A stretch of 64,000 nt of DNA, taken from assembly GCA_030278955.1 (NCBI GenBank), contig JAOANR010000001.1, positions 40,884,890 to 40,948,889 of the forward strand. The letters are read 5' to 3'. The first letter of the stretch is position 1. Every line of letters starts with the position of its first letter. A program made the position numbers and the translations under genes. The notes under the pieces were generated by a model. It worked only from the letters and a program-made list of their open reading frames with translations. It did no database searches and was not told the DNA's origin. Below are positions 22,338 through 33,952 of the stretch, piece after piece. Origin of the DNA: Hygrophila difformis. Its lineage: Eukaryota; Streptophyta; Magnoliopsida; Lamiales; Acanthaceae.

Positions 22338-25300
22338 TCAGGATGGTCCTGCATCATTGTCTGAATCTTTGGGTGGTATGGATGGAGATTTCTTTAGATC
22401 CGAGACTAGGTTGGCAAGGATGTCTACCAATCTCGTACTATTATACTGCTCCTGTCTCCTCAGCTCCATATCCCTTTCTCGTTCCTGTCTTCTTTCTTCA
22501 AGTTCTTCTCTTCTCAACCTTTCAAATCTTTCCATTTCTTCCCTTCTCATTCTTTCCTGTCTATCCCATTCTTCCTTCCTTATCTTTTCTTGCCTCTCCA
22601 TCTCCTCTTTCCTGAGTTTTTCCTCAGTTTGAATCCTGACATGCTCAAGTTCAATCCTCTTCTGCTCCATTTCTCTTTGAACATGCTTGTCTTCTGACAT
22701 AGTTTTCACTAGCATCTCCATGGACTGTGCAAAACTTTGGATTGAAGTACTCATATTCTGAGATTCATCCACAGATACTGTGTTCCTCATTGGTTGTCTC
22801 AAAGGTTGAGATGGTGCAGAAGTGTTCTCAAACTCCTCATCTTCTGGAATAGGATTCAATGCAGGAGATGGAGTTACAGTCTTTGTCCTTTTTATTGCGG
22901 CTCTTGACTGATATGATCTTGATTTTGAAGGAAGATTGACCCTTTTTGTCTTAGGAGATGGCACCTTTGATCCTGATCCCTCGGAAGTTTGTTCCTCTAA
23001 ATCCGGCATTTGGTAAACCAATTCTCCCCTCAAAGTATCTTCTGGTAATGGAATAGGAGGATCTATCTTTATGATTTCTGGTAAAAATGGCGTGATTGAA
23101 ACTCCTTATTTCTCACAGAGTCTTCTGATTAGATTTGGATAGGCCAATGCTGCATCTTCTCCAACTCTTGACTTAATGACATTGAGGACATGGTGTGCAG
23201 CACTGCATTTCCTTCCTGACCATAACAATGCAAATCCCTCGAAAGTTCCGGCTGAAGGTCCTTGAAAATTTGTAGTGGGTCTGAGCTTTGAATAATAGAA
23301 ATCAAGTGTTGGCAGGTACTCAGGCTTCAAATTCTTCAATGGAATCTTATTCTGCTCAGTTCCTCTGTGTGTTGAACAGAATCCCAGTGCCATTTTTCTA
23401 GCATTAACAAGTTTATTTCCTTGAGTTTTCTTCCTCAAAAGAACCTCAGACTTAACTTCTGGCTGTTCTAACAAAGGTGCCTGTATCAGATCATTTAGAG
23501 TTTCCACAGTGACTTGCACTGTTTTCCCTCTAATCCATGTTGTTTCTGCCTCAACATCAAAGTTAGCATAGAACTCCCTGGTCAGTTCCACATAACCACA
23601 TTTGTTATTGTGTCTCATGAAAATGTCTCATTCATTGATCCTCCTCCAGTAGCTGATACACTTATGATCCAGCCACTTGGGATGAAATCCTTTGTCCGGG
23701 ACAATCATTTTGGACATCCCCAAGTAGTTCTCCAATGCCTCCTTCCTTCCATTAAACTTAACCTTGATTTCTTCTTCTGTGAATTCAGTCCTCTTTTCAA
23801 TGCTATCAGAGATTGACAACCTCACCGTTGGACTATTCTTCCCCCAATAAGTCGAAGGTAGCAATTCTGGAACATCTTTTCCGGGGGACGATCCTTCAGA
23901 TGTATCTGATTCATTTCCCTCGGATTCTTGTGCTTCTTCCTGCTCATCCCCAGCATTCTCATTTCCTTCTTTGTCTGTTTGGCCTCCTTCTTGAGCAGGT
24001 TCCACGTTTTCTTCATGAACTCGTTCTGGGTTTTGTTCATGGTCAGGCTCTGGATGTTCTTCTTGAACTCTATCAGTGTAGTCATGTTGTGAATTGCCTA
24101 TACCTGAATCATATATTAATGACGTGCTGGTATCTATCTTCTCAGTAACTTCCAGGCTATGCTGATTTAAAATCTCTGTGGGATCTTCCTGTACAGGTTC
24201 GTTCAGCAGAAGAGGAATAGCAGTAGGTTCTGAATCTAGAAATCCTTCGATTCCAAAATATTCTTCTGCTTTCTTCTTCTGTTCTGCGGCCCATTCAGGA
24301 TCATTCATCCTTGCAATTGCTCTCTGAACTACTTCATCCCTAACTTGAGGTGGAAGGAGCCATTGATTCATTTGATTTTCAGCATTCGTCTGTATTCTGA
24401 GATATTGACTAACCGTGTCTTCCACAAAATATTTTCTCTGCTGAACTTCTTGAGTTTCATTCCTCTGCACTTCTTCTTCATAAGCTTGAATTGCTAATGG
24501 AGATGGTTCCACTACTTGGTCAGAATTTATTTGTTGTTGGATTTCCTCTAATTCTGACTCAAGTTTAGCTGCATATTCACTTGCTTGTTCTACTGAAGTG
24601 CGTGCATTCCCTCATTCTCTAGCCAATTTTCTGAACTTTTTAATCAGTCCTTCCAGAGAGTAAGTCATGTTCCCGACTGTAGTTCCATGCAAGTTCATAT
24701 CTTCAAAAGTTTGTAAATCTTCAAGTGATTGTTCCTGAAACGTGTCCTCCACTGATTTCTCAATTTGATTCACAAATTCTTGCTCATCTGCAGCTTGTTT
24801 TGGTGGTACATCTTGTTCAGTTTCTTTTCCTGAAAATCCTTGTAAATCAATCTGACTTTGAATAATATCCCTGTTAACCTGAGCTTGCTGATCTTCATCC
24901 TGCTCTTCTCTATCATCTTTTTCAGGAATCTGAACCTGTTGGAGATCAGTGCTCGGTCTAGTTGATCCTTGTTCATCAGGTTGATGTTCTTCAATACATG
25001 CTCTCCAGCCTTCTGGATCTATATCTCCCACTTCCAAATTAGTATAAGGAGTGAGCTCCAACCTCTCTGTGTAGGGAACTATCCCTAGAGTTGGTTCGAC
25101 TTTTTCTTCTTCAGAGCTGGTGTCAGGTACCACATACTTAGGCTTCCTGGCTTTCATCTTTATCCTGAATTTCTTAACAGGTTTTTTAGGTTCTTTTTCT
25201 TGTTGCTTTTCTTTATCAAGAGTGATTTCCATTTGTTCTACATTCTCCAGAAAAGACCCTTGCTGCTTAAGTTCTCCGGAATCAGTCTCCTTCTGATTAG

Positions 25301-27135
25301 AGGGTAACTTTCCTCTCCTTTTATAGGTAATAACTTCTTTCTTTTCTTGGGCTGATTGTAGAATCTCAACATCTTCGTCCATTAAGTCCTTTTTCAGGTC
25401 CAAAATTTCCTTAGCTGCCAAATCGTCTTCATTCTTTCTCTTCTTTGGAATTCGGCTAGTCTCCTTAGATCTGCTTGTCTCCACCTTCCTCCCAGTCCTT
25501 TTCTTAGCTATTGGTACTTCATCTGAAGTGCTCGAACTGAGATTGTGTGATTTTCTCTTTTTGGTGGATACTTTCTTTTTACCTTTCTTGTCTTGAGTTC
25601 TCATGAGTTCCTCCCATTCACGATCTGCCTTTTGTTTGTTTGCATAATAGCAATCCATACTTTCTTGCAGAATCGGATGGATTTCATCATTCTCTTCATT
25701 CTTTTCTCCCACAATAGTTGTGACCTCATCAACTACTCTCATCTTCTCAATTCTTTGCTCATCATCTGTGCTGTCTTCATCTGAATCGTGCTTCTTGACA
25801 TAGAAATTCTTGCCCAATCCTTTCAGCATGACATTCATTCCCTTTCTATTCAGATATTTCTCATTCCATGCATCCCAATCATCAATAATTACCTGCTGAA
25901 TTCTTCCTTGTGTTTGATCAGTATAGGGTCTGTGCTCCTTGTATGCATTTTCTCTGCACATAGCATCATACATGACATACTTCTCAATAAATTCTTTCTT
26001 CCTCTCCTGGACATATCCATGAACTTCCTGTTGGAGAGTAGGAGGTAATCTCTTCATGATCTTGTTGGGTCTATCTGTAATGAGAAGATCTGCATCTGCT
26101 GGTGTTATTGATGGGGCTGAAACCTTTCTGAAATTCGCTACAGGTTCCAGTCCTTCATTAACAACTGATTCTCTGAAAATATTCCTTACTATATTTTGTG
26201 GTGTCTGTTTTGCATCTGATCTCTGCTTCCTGTTTTTCCCTGATCTCTCAGCTTCTCTCTCCTCTGCATCCTTAATCCATGCTCGCTGTTCTGGCATCAA
26301 ATCAGCAAACTCCTCCAAAGGAAACTCCTCATCAGGTTTCCTTATCAACCCTGGTTTAAGAATCCTTTTTCTTAGATCTGTCCCTTTAGACCAGTTATTC
26401 ATATACCTGATCCAGCTATTTCTAGCTTCCTGAATAATTCTAAGGACATCTTTCCATACCGTCTTACCTTGTTTAGCTTTCTTGAAATAAGGCTCTAGGT
26501 CATGCCTTAAGTTGATCCGAGCATCAATAATTCTATCCAGGGCTAGATTTGTCAAGAAATTCTGTTCAACAGGTCCCTTCTTGTTCAGGAATGTTGGAGG
26601 CATGTATGCAGGGAGTGCCTGCTGAGCATCATAGACTCTAGCATTCCGGATTTCATTGAGTTTGCAGCAATATTTGGTGAGTCGCTTCACATATTTTGGT
26701 AGTGGTTGAGGATCAAAGTAATCCAACTCCAGCCCTGTTTGATCTTTCGGATTGATAATTCTGTAGCATTCCTGATTCCACTCAGCCATGCACTTCCTTT
26801 CCCTTTCCAAAAGTCTTTCCAGTCTGATTTCATTAGGCAGATGCCTGTCATTGATCAGAATTATCATTTGATCATCCCAAAATCTATTCATCTTATTCCA
26901 GAATGCTTCTTCTAAATCAATCCTCAATGATTCCTTTTCCTTGTCTGGTATATGTTGAAACATGAATGGATTGATATAAAAGTCTGGAGGTGAAATTTGC
27001 ATTCCTGTCCATCCACCACTTTTCCGAATAGTTTCTACCATGTTAACCGTTTTCACCTTTGCCAAGAATGATTTCTCTTTCTTATCCGACTCTATACTTC
27101 GAGCTTGAAGTTCTTCATAGGTCATCTTATGAATC
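22338..27135 (-). pseudogene. Extra (env-position) ORF of element A, 1,596 codons with three stops
   Basis: One reading frame runs from ATG 27125 to the stop at 22338, interrupted only by TGA near 24612, TGA near 23628 and TAA near 23106; no frameshift occurs in 4.8 kb. Layout: N-terminal helical region with many Trp/Arg (WNKMNRFWDDQ); Lys/Glu-rich linker with NLS-like KKGKKK and KKRK runs; acidic Gln/Glu region; then the domain annotated in plant genomes as 'putative plant transposon protein' (DKGFHPKW, ELTREFYANF, AALAYPNLIRRLCEK); then a charged coiled coil of RREEMERQE-type repeats ending in DNDAGPS. The exon may start at 27135 after the acceptor TTTCTTAAG, in phase 2. The function is unknown; the position equals the env-like slot of Athila elements, but I see no signal peptide or membrane segment. 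Element B keeps a homologue. Confidence 0.8.
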
Positions 27136-27174
27136 CTTAAGAAATAAGAACAACTGGTAAGTTAGTGTCACCAT

Positions 27175-27310
27175 ACTCACATTTAGAGCTTGACTCTAAA
27201 TGTGCAGATGATAAAAAGAAACATAATACCAGATTTCCTTTCTATATTCATCATTCCATCCATGATATCACCATACTCACATTTAGAGGTTTGCTCTAAA
27301 TGTGAAGATT
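27175..27310 (-). repeat. Two PPT-like hairpins upstream of the extra ORF
   Basis: CTCACATTTAGAG...CTCTAAATGTG occurs twice (about 27177-27207 and 27278-27308). Each is an inverted repeat of 10-12 bp built from the same core (AAATGTGAG) as the PPT. They lie 40-175 nt upstream of the splice acceptor for the extra ORF. The same motif occupies the same place in element B (48331-48361). Confidence 0.7.
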
Positions 27311-27461
27311 TCAATGCTGACTAAGTCTACTTTAATGCAGAAAATAGCAGAAAACTTAAATTCAAAACATCATTAATCAAAAGCAAAACATAGAATTCAT
27401 CAGATTCATAATAATATGGAATTACAAAGCATGGTGTTTCTTATGACATTCAACCTTTCAA

Positions 27462-28209
27462 TTACAAATGAGGAGGTGTCTCTGCCTCAATTCCAAATCT
27501 GAGGAACATATTACAATGCTCAGAGACTAAGCACCTCATACAGTAAATTGACACGACTCCATAGGTATTCCTTGAAGGACCGTGATTGTTATCATAATAG
27601 CTCCTAAGGTCACAAAGTCTCTTCTTGGGTTGTCCTTGAAAGGGTGAGATAAATTCCTCATAACTTGATAACCACCCTCTGACTTGAAGTCGAAGATCCT
27701 TGAGTCTTCGTCTATTCTTGCACAGAGGAGCGAAAAGCCAAATTCCCTTCTCTTGCTCTTCCCTTTCATCCTTACTTAAGAGCATAAGAGCTTTTACATA
27801 AATGGATGGAGGGTGATTATCAGTAATTGCAGGTTTCAAGAGTTCAAATGCTGCTTGTTCATTCTTGTCTTTAACGAACAAACACAGTGCCTCATGTAAC
27901 TGGTACATCCAATTTCCTGCATTTTTGCAGCTTTCGAGGAAAACGCTTTGTGTCTCTTCAAAAGTTCCCGATCCCCATGCTGAAAAGTCTTCAAGAGAAG
28001 CCTTTTTCAAGACTAAAGGATGATGAGTAGCTTTTTCGAGCTCTTTGCAGACTAGTTTACAGTTAAAGACAGTCTCAAGGTGGTCAAATGCCAATCTTGA
28101 TAAAATGTTTCCAAGAATCTCATAAGGAAGATCTGTGATCTGAGTTTCCCCCGATCCAGATTTCTTTATTGAAGTCCTTGGTTGCTTTGATGAAGTTCCA
28201 ATTTCATAG
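27462..28209 (-). CDS. F-box protein exon 5 (At2g35280-like) carried by element A
   Basis: Open from an acceptor TTATTCAG|C (exon starts 28209) to a stop at 27462. The F-box is ITDLPYEILGNILSRLAF near residue 35, followed by a TPR/Sel1-like helical segment (ALCLFVKDKNEQAAFELLKP) and a cysteine-containing tail (RLCDL...IYCMRC). This arrangement is that of plant At2g35280-like F-box proteins, which act as substrate receptors of SCF ubiquitin ligases (family knowledge). There is no convincing ATG close to the F-box. Joined to leader exon 30255-30239 it would give 254 residues in frame, so it is probably an alternative 3' exon. No disabling mutation is seen. Confidence 0.75.
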
Positions 28210-28428
28210 CTGAATAAGATTAAAAACAATAATAGAATTAAAAGCTAGAGAATGCAATCCATTAATGGAAAAGGGATGTACAGTTTTGAATCATCCATAT
28301 AATTCTTCGCCCCAAGACAAAAAAAAACACAAAAGATTACAAGCAAAGAAACTATGAACTGCTTGATTTCTAAATCATTCTAATTCTAGCAGTTCTTCTT
28401 CATTCTGATCTTCTTCTCCATTGTTCCA

Positions 28429-29125
28429 TTACTCCCATTCAAATAATATGCCTAGTTCGCCACTTGCTCTTCTGTATTGCTTGACATAATCAAACAGTTC
28501 ACATGGAATACACTCCATCCTTTCATTGAAAGGTAGTTGCTGTCGCTCTTGGATGGAGTGATTCTTACAAAAACTCCTTTCCTCTTGATCAAGGAATGGG
28601 TTTGGGAACTTTTCACCATAAAGGAGCCAGTGGAGAACACTCATTTTTAAAAATAGCTCAAAAGGATCCTGAGTCACAGATTTGATCAACTGAATTCCTT
28701 CCTCATCTTGCTGCGGATCTTGTTTGGAAAGCAGTAAAAGGGATCTTATGAAAGTAGTTGGTTTGTGTTTATCATCTAATCCGGGCTTAAGAATTTCATA
28801 AGCTTTTTCCTCATTTTTATCCTCCACAAAGGCTATCAATGCAGGCACAATATTAAACATATAATTGCCTGCATCATGACATCCTTTGATGAATTTGACC
28901 TGGTTACTTGAGTAAGCATCTCCTCTCCAAACAGCACAAGTTTCCAAATTAGCTCTCTTTAGAGCTAATGATGATCTGCTTGCTGAGAAGAATTGCTTAG
29001 AAGTTTCAGATGCTCTAAAGAGTGCCTTTATGCTCTCCGTTCCTAATCTTGACAGAATGTCTCCCAATAACTCAGTTGGTAAATCAAGTATTTGAGTTTC
29101 CAAGAGTTGAGGGTTTTCGACATTT
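28429..29125 (-). CDS. F-box protein exon 4 carried by element A
   Basis: The exon starts after CTTTTCAG at 29126 and runs to a stop at 28429. The F-box is ILDLPTELLGDILSRLG. The repeat-like middle (ALIAFVEDKNEEKAYEILKP, LLLLSKQDPQQDEEGIQLI) and the C-H/C-x2-C tail (FCKNHS...CIPCELF) match the neighbouring units, most closely exon 2. Initiation could occur at METQILDLP (29103), or the exon could be spliced in frame to leader exon 30255-30239 (237 residues). The reading frame is intact. Confidence 0.78.
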
Positions 29126-29316
29126 CTGAAAAGAAAAGGAGGAAAAACACAGAATTAAGAGTTAAACTCAACATTTATGCAGTAATGAGATTAGATTTTA
29201 TTATCAAAATCAGGCTGCATTACATAATACAAAAGATCTGATCTAGTGACAGTTTCAAAGTCAAAAATTAGAAGACATGTCACATGCATCTATCTCTTCC
29301 TCCTTCATCCAAAAAC

Positions 29317-30255
29317 TTATTCATTAATGCTATAGTTGTCATAGTTCTCCCCTGCTGCCATCCTAAAATCAGCTATGGTTCTGCTTGTGTCACAACAGAG
29401 ATAGCAGACCTGATCGGCTATATAATTAAAGTATAATGGCCTATGAAAGCTTTCCTGATCATGATCTTCTATAATACAAAATTCCCTCTTTTTCTGCCCT
29501 AAGAATGGATTCGGAACATATTCCCATTCTGAAAGTAGGGTGAGAAGATTATATCGAAACTCATAGCTGTTTAATATATCACTTAGAATTGGACCAATTA
29601 AGTGAAGTCCAGCATCTATCTCTTCTCTAGAAGTTCTACTTAAACAGCATAAAGCTTTAAAATATTGAGAAATCTTGAATTTATCTTCTATTCCTTCATC
29701 CAGGATCTGGAATGCCTTGAATCCTTTCCCTTGTGTAAACAGTTCCAGAGCCTTGGGTAAGTTCAGAATATGATTCTTAGCCTCTCTACAGGCATGTAGA
29801 AACTTGATTTTACCAGTAGATTCATTAGAGATTCTTTTAAAGGCCGGATCCTCTACATTAAATCTCCGGAGAACAATAGGGTATTCTGAGACTATTGTAA
29901 ATGTTGAACAGATTTGTTTGCACTTGAGCAAATCTTCAAAGCTGCTCTGCCCTACTCGTGACAGAATCTCCCCAAGGACATCCAATGGAAGATCAGTCAG
30001 GTGTAAAGCAGAGGACTCAGAACCCTGCTCCTCACTGTTATTTAATCGAATTTTAAAGAAGAAAGATCAGTTGAAATTATACTCCAAGTTTTCCAATTAG
30101 GGAAGAATGAGAGTGGATGAAGAGAATTTGCACGAAATGAAAAACTTAAACCCTAGTATGAGTAAAACACTATAATGCAGAATGTAACAACTTGAAATAT
30201 CAGGAAGAAATGCGATGAAAAATGAACGGAGAGCTTACGGGTTGTTGCTCGCCAT
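29317..30255 (-). CDS. F-box protein 3 (two exons) carried by element A
   Basis: Leader exon 30255-30239 (ATG, MASNN plus two bases of Pro, donor CC|GTAAGC) and exon 30034-29317 (acceptor TAACAG|T) give 244 residues in frame. The F-box is LTDLPLDVLGEILSRVG, followed by the helical repeat (ALELFTQGKGFKAFQILDEG) and a Cys tail (REFCIIEDH...VCYLCC). A TATATAAG box lies about 145 nt upstream of the ATG (30405-30398). The same leader is phase-compatible with the acceptors of exons 4 and 5 and of the extra ORF downstream. Confidence 0.8.
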
Positions 30256-31006
30256 TAGGATTGTTCCTGAAGCTGAATGATTCTGAAGAAGGGTTTCGCA
30301 ATAGAAGAAGAAGAAGAACTTAAAAATGGCGGTTTCTTCTCGAGAGAAAATATGAAAAGGTATGAGAATGATTTGAAAAGATAAGGAGGTTATAGGTCTT
30401 ATATAAAACAATGGGCTGGCCTAGTTAAAGAATAAAGAGTAGGGTACTCAAGTATTTTATTTAGATTGTACTCATTCATTCTAGACCTGCCTCATCAATG
30501 AGTCTGGTTATTGATTTAAAAATTGAGTTAATAAACCCAAACAACCATAAATTGGATAAAATTAGATTGGCTGAAAACAAAGCGAGGGGTAAACATTTGA
30601 AAGGGATTAAGACTTCTAAATTGTATATTAAGTCTGGTTAAATCTTCTTCACCAAATTCACCTTAATGCCCAACAAAATCTACCCTTAACTTCTTTTATT
30701 TTAAGATTACCAATTCTTTCATCTCATTTCCTGATTTTACTTCCTCTTTTAGTCTGAAGAATATTCAGTGGAGTGTTGTGATCTAAGTTTCCTCTGACCT
30801 AGACTCCCTTGATGACATTCTCAGTTTCAAGAGAAACTTCCAGTTTCATTTTTAGTTCATGGTTGAATTGAATAAAGAAACTGATCATACGGGATAGAAA
30901 GTAGGAGAATTATAATACATAAAGTTTAAACGGTCCAAAATACATCAAAAGATTCCAGGAAATACAAACATGTATAATACTATAGAATTTCCTAGCTCTG
31001 AACTGC

Positions 31007-32109
31007 TCAAGGATTAAGAATTTCCTCATCATCGGAGTCAGTCCACATAAACTCATCAGGAAACACCTCGCCACAATACAATCTAAACTGCCTCACCATG
31101 TCAAAGAATTGACAAGGGATACAGTCCATCCTGATGTGTGGTGGTAATAAGACTCGAACCTGCAAAGTATGATCCTTACAATAGCTTTTCTCTGGTTGCC
31201 CTTGAAAAGGATTTGGGATTTGAGGAATATGGATGAGCCAATGAAAAAGGTAGAGTTTAATAAAAACCACTTCTAGGACATTAGAAGCTACTGTTTGGAT
31301 CAACTCTAATCCTTCTTCAATCAACTTATCTTCTTGTTTTGTTAAGAGGAGCATCGTTCTGAGCAGAATAGTGGGTTCATGCCCATCATCTAGTCCTGGC
31401 TTGAGGAGTTCAAATGCCTTCTTCTCATCTCGTTTCTCCACAAATGCCTTCAATGCAGGTTCAATGTTGAACATGAAGTTCCCTGCATTTTGGCACTCTT
31501 GAATGAATCTTTTCTGGTTGTCAGGATAAACATCTTCTCTCCATCTCATGCATGATTCCAAGTCTACTCTCTTGTATACAAGATGAGTTTTGCTTGCTTG
31601 ATAAAATGATGGAGAGACTTCTGCTACCCTGAAGAGCTCCCTAACATTATCTTTTCCAATTCTTGACAAAATATCCCCCAACAACTCAGTGGGTAAATGA
31701 GATATCTGAGTTCCAATGCGCTGTGGATTCCTAACATTTCTGTTTCCAGAAAATATTACGATAAGGAATACAGGGGAATACTTTTATCTAGAATGATGGA
31801 ACCAAAAATTCGAAAATGGGGTTTCATTCCTAATGTGAAGCTCCAAAAGTCTCATATGAATAATGCATCGATTACAAACTAAAGATTTCAGAAAAGACTC
31901 TCTGGATTAATGAGTGTAAAGAAACGGCTCTTAGTTATGAGGAATCTTAAATGTTTAATGTTTCCGTTTTCTAAAGCCATTCCCTGAAATATACAGAATC
32001 ATGAACCCTAGGTCTAGAAATGCAATCCGGCAACAAACTTTGCAAAATAGAACCAAAAATAAAAGAAAGATAGGATGAACTAGATTGCTTACGGATTGTT
32101 CTCAGCCAT
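31007..32109 (-). CDS. F-box protein 2 (two exons) carried by element A
   Basis: Leader exon 32109-32093 (MAENN, donor CC|GTAAGC) and exon 31739-31007 (acceptor AAACAG|A) join in frame to 249 residues. The F-box is ISHLPTELLGDILSRIGK. The middle segment has ALKAFVEKRDEKKAFELLKP and LLLTKQEDKLIEEGLELIQ; the tail has YCKDHT...CIPCQFFD and an acidic end. A weak TATA-like GATAAAAA lies about 165 nt upstream of the ATG. The frame is intact. The leader is only 17 nt of coding sequence, the same length and phase as in unit 3. Confidence 0.8.
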
Positions 32110-32503
32110 TTTCTTCGTCGATAGGGTTTCTGAATGATCTTGCTTACGAAGATGATTGAGAATGATAAAAATGGTGTATGGCGATTTCTTCTTGAATAAG
32201 AGAAGAAAATCTGATGAAAAAGTTTTGAAATGACAACTGAGAGGAATGACTGCAAAGATAGAGCCGCCCTATTTTTATCTAAGGACTGCAGGGGTCAAGA
32301 TGGTAAATCTTGTCTCTGCAGAGAGTAATGATTAAGCCTAGAATAAGCCTATTTTGAAAATTTTTATTTAAAATGACTCAGATAAAAATCTAATGCAAAA
32401 GATAAGATCAAGTTGTTTCCTTTTTGGAAGAATGAAGCGAGGAGTACATATCAACATCAAAGGACTTAGAATTTAGATACAAATTAAGAGATTACATAAT
32501 CAT

Positions 32504-33243
32504 TCAATTTGAATCTGGATTAGTTTCTAATTCTGACTCAGATTCAATTACATGTTCATTAAAATTTTCTCTTAATCTCCTAATCAAGCTAGTAACCTCA
32601 CAACACAAACAATCAATGTTGTGGCACCATAATTAAAGTGTGGAGGTTCCCTAACTAAGTCCCTACTATGTGGCGCTAAATAATCACAGTAATCGCGATG
32701 TCCTTGTCCCCGAAAGGGATTAGGCTCTTCTTCACTTTCGTTGAACAACTTGCTGATCTTCGCCTCAATCTTACGAATATGATCTTCATCTTTAAGGATT
32801 GATCCAAGAAGATACAATCCTTCATCAATTTCTTCAAGGCTCTCCGAACTCAGAAGAATGAAGGCCTTGATGAAGATTGAAGGGTGATGGTTGTCATCGA
32901 TTCCAGGCTTAAGGACTTCAAAAGCAGCTTCCTTGAGCCCTGTGTTGCAGAATCTCAAGAGTGCAGGTTCTAGTTTAAGCATGAAATTCCCCGCCTCTCT
33001 GCATCTTCGAAGTATTTGGACGTAATGAGAGTCAAGTGTCCTCTCTGCAGTCATCCGCCTTTCTACATTCGCTCTCCTCCATACTACAGGCGCCTTACTT
33101 GCTCTGGCGAACTTCTTGCAAGTTGGGGCTAACCTGGCTACATCCTTCATTTCTTCTCTTCCCAGCCTTGAGAGAATATCTCCCAAGATTTCATCAGGAA
33201 TGTCTAGAATAGATGTTCTAGCATTGGGAGCTGTTGCGGCCAT
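32504..33243 (-). pseudogene. F-box protein 1 carried by element A, intronless, C-terminal frameshift
   Basis: An ATG at 33243 opens MAATAPNARTSILDIPDEIL, with the F-box LDIPDEILGDILSRLG and the family repeat (ALLRFCNTGLKEAAFEVLKP, FILLSSESLEEIDEGLYLLG). The frame stops at 32584, but the expected C-x-C-C tail (CLCCEVTSLIRRLREN) continues in another frame to a stop at 32504, so about 1 nt was lost near 32620. Unlike units 2-5 there is no intron: the Pro-Asn at residues 6-7 coincides with the splice junction of the other units, suggesting a processed copy. TATAAAAT (33333-33326) lies about 85 nt upstream. Confidence 0.78.
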
Positions 33244-33325
33244 TCTGATTTCTGATAAAGGTTTTAGGATAATTTCTTAGGGAGGAAAAAATGTTTGGGA
33301 TGAAAGAAGAGGAGGATTCGACTAG

Positions 33326-33715
33326 ATTTTATAGCAGAAAAACTAAATTCTGCCATAATTACTAGCGGTTGAAACGACGTGTGATATTTTGGTCTTTAGG
33401 AAGTTTGAAAATCTATCCGTTCAATATTCCCAGACTCTCGCTCTGTCGATTGTCATCGCGTGGCTATAAAATCGTTTCTCGCTTTGTTAATTACAACGCG
33501 AGAAAACATTCTTGTACAATTTCCAGAGTAAAATAGTCTCGCTTTGTATTTCGACAAAGCGTAGACATCGAACTCTTATTACTTAACAACTTATCAGATT
33601 TAACAGGATAAGAATTTGAACTGATCACCTCGCGTCATAACTTTTACAAAGCGTGAGCAAGAGTAGTTCCTTTTTAAATCACGCTTTGACAAAATTACAG
33701 GAGCGTGGCCTCAGA
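33326..33715 (-). promoter_or_regulatory. Internal promoter module of element A (palindrome array + TATA)
   Basis: A 300-bp intergenic stretch upstream of F-box 1 holds inverted repeats of the type in A's LTR. Examples on the plus strand are TTTCTCGCTTTGT/ACAACGCGAGAAA (near 33470-33505), CGCTTTGT/ACAAAGCG (near 33541-33562), CACGC/GCGTG (33681-33707). TATAAAAT follows in the minus sense at 33333-33326. The LTR promoter has the same order: palindromes, then TATA. Confidence 0.65.
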
Positions 33716-33952
33716 ATCCATTCATTCATAATTTTCCAAAAACTTAACACTCAAAAACCTGGTTGAAGATTCTTATCTCATCCTCCTTCATTCCATCACA
33801 GCTTCATTTCTCGAACTCCTGAAATTAAAGAATAAAAGAATTAGAGATGGAAAATAAATCTAAAGAAAAGGGAAATACTACTCAGTTAACCTGGGTAGTA
33901 TCCACCCCCTATTATTTATTTATTTATTTATTTTTTTAAGAAAAACAGAAAA

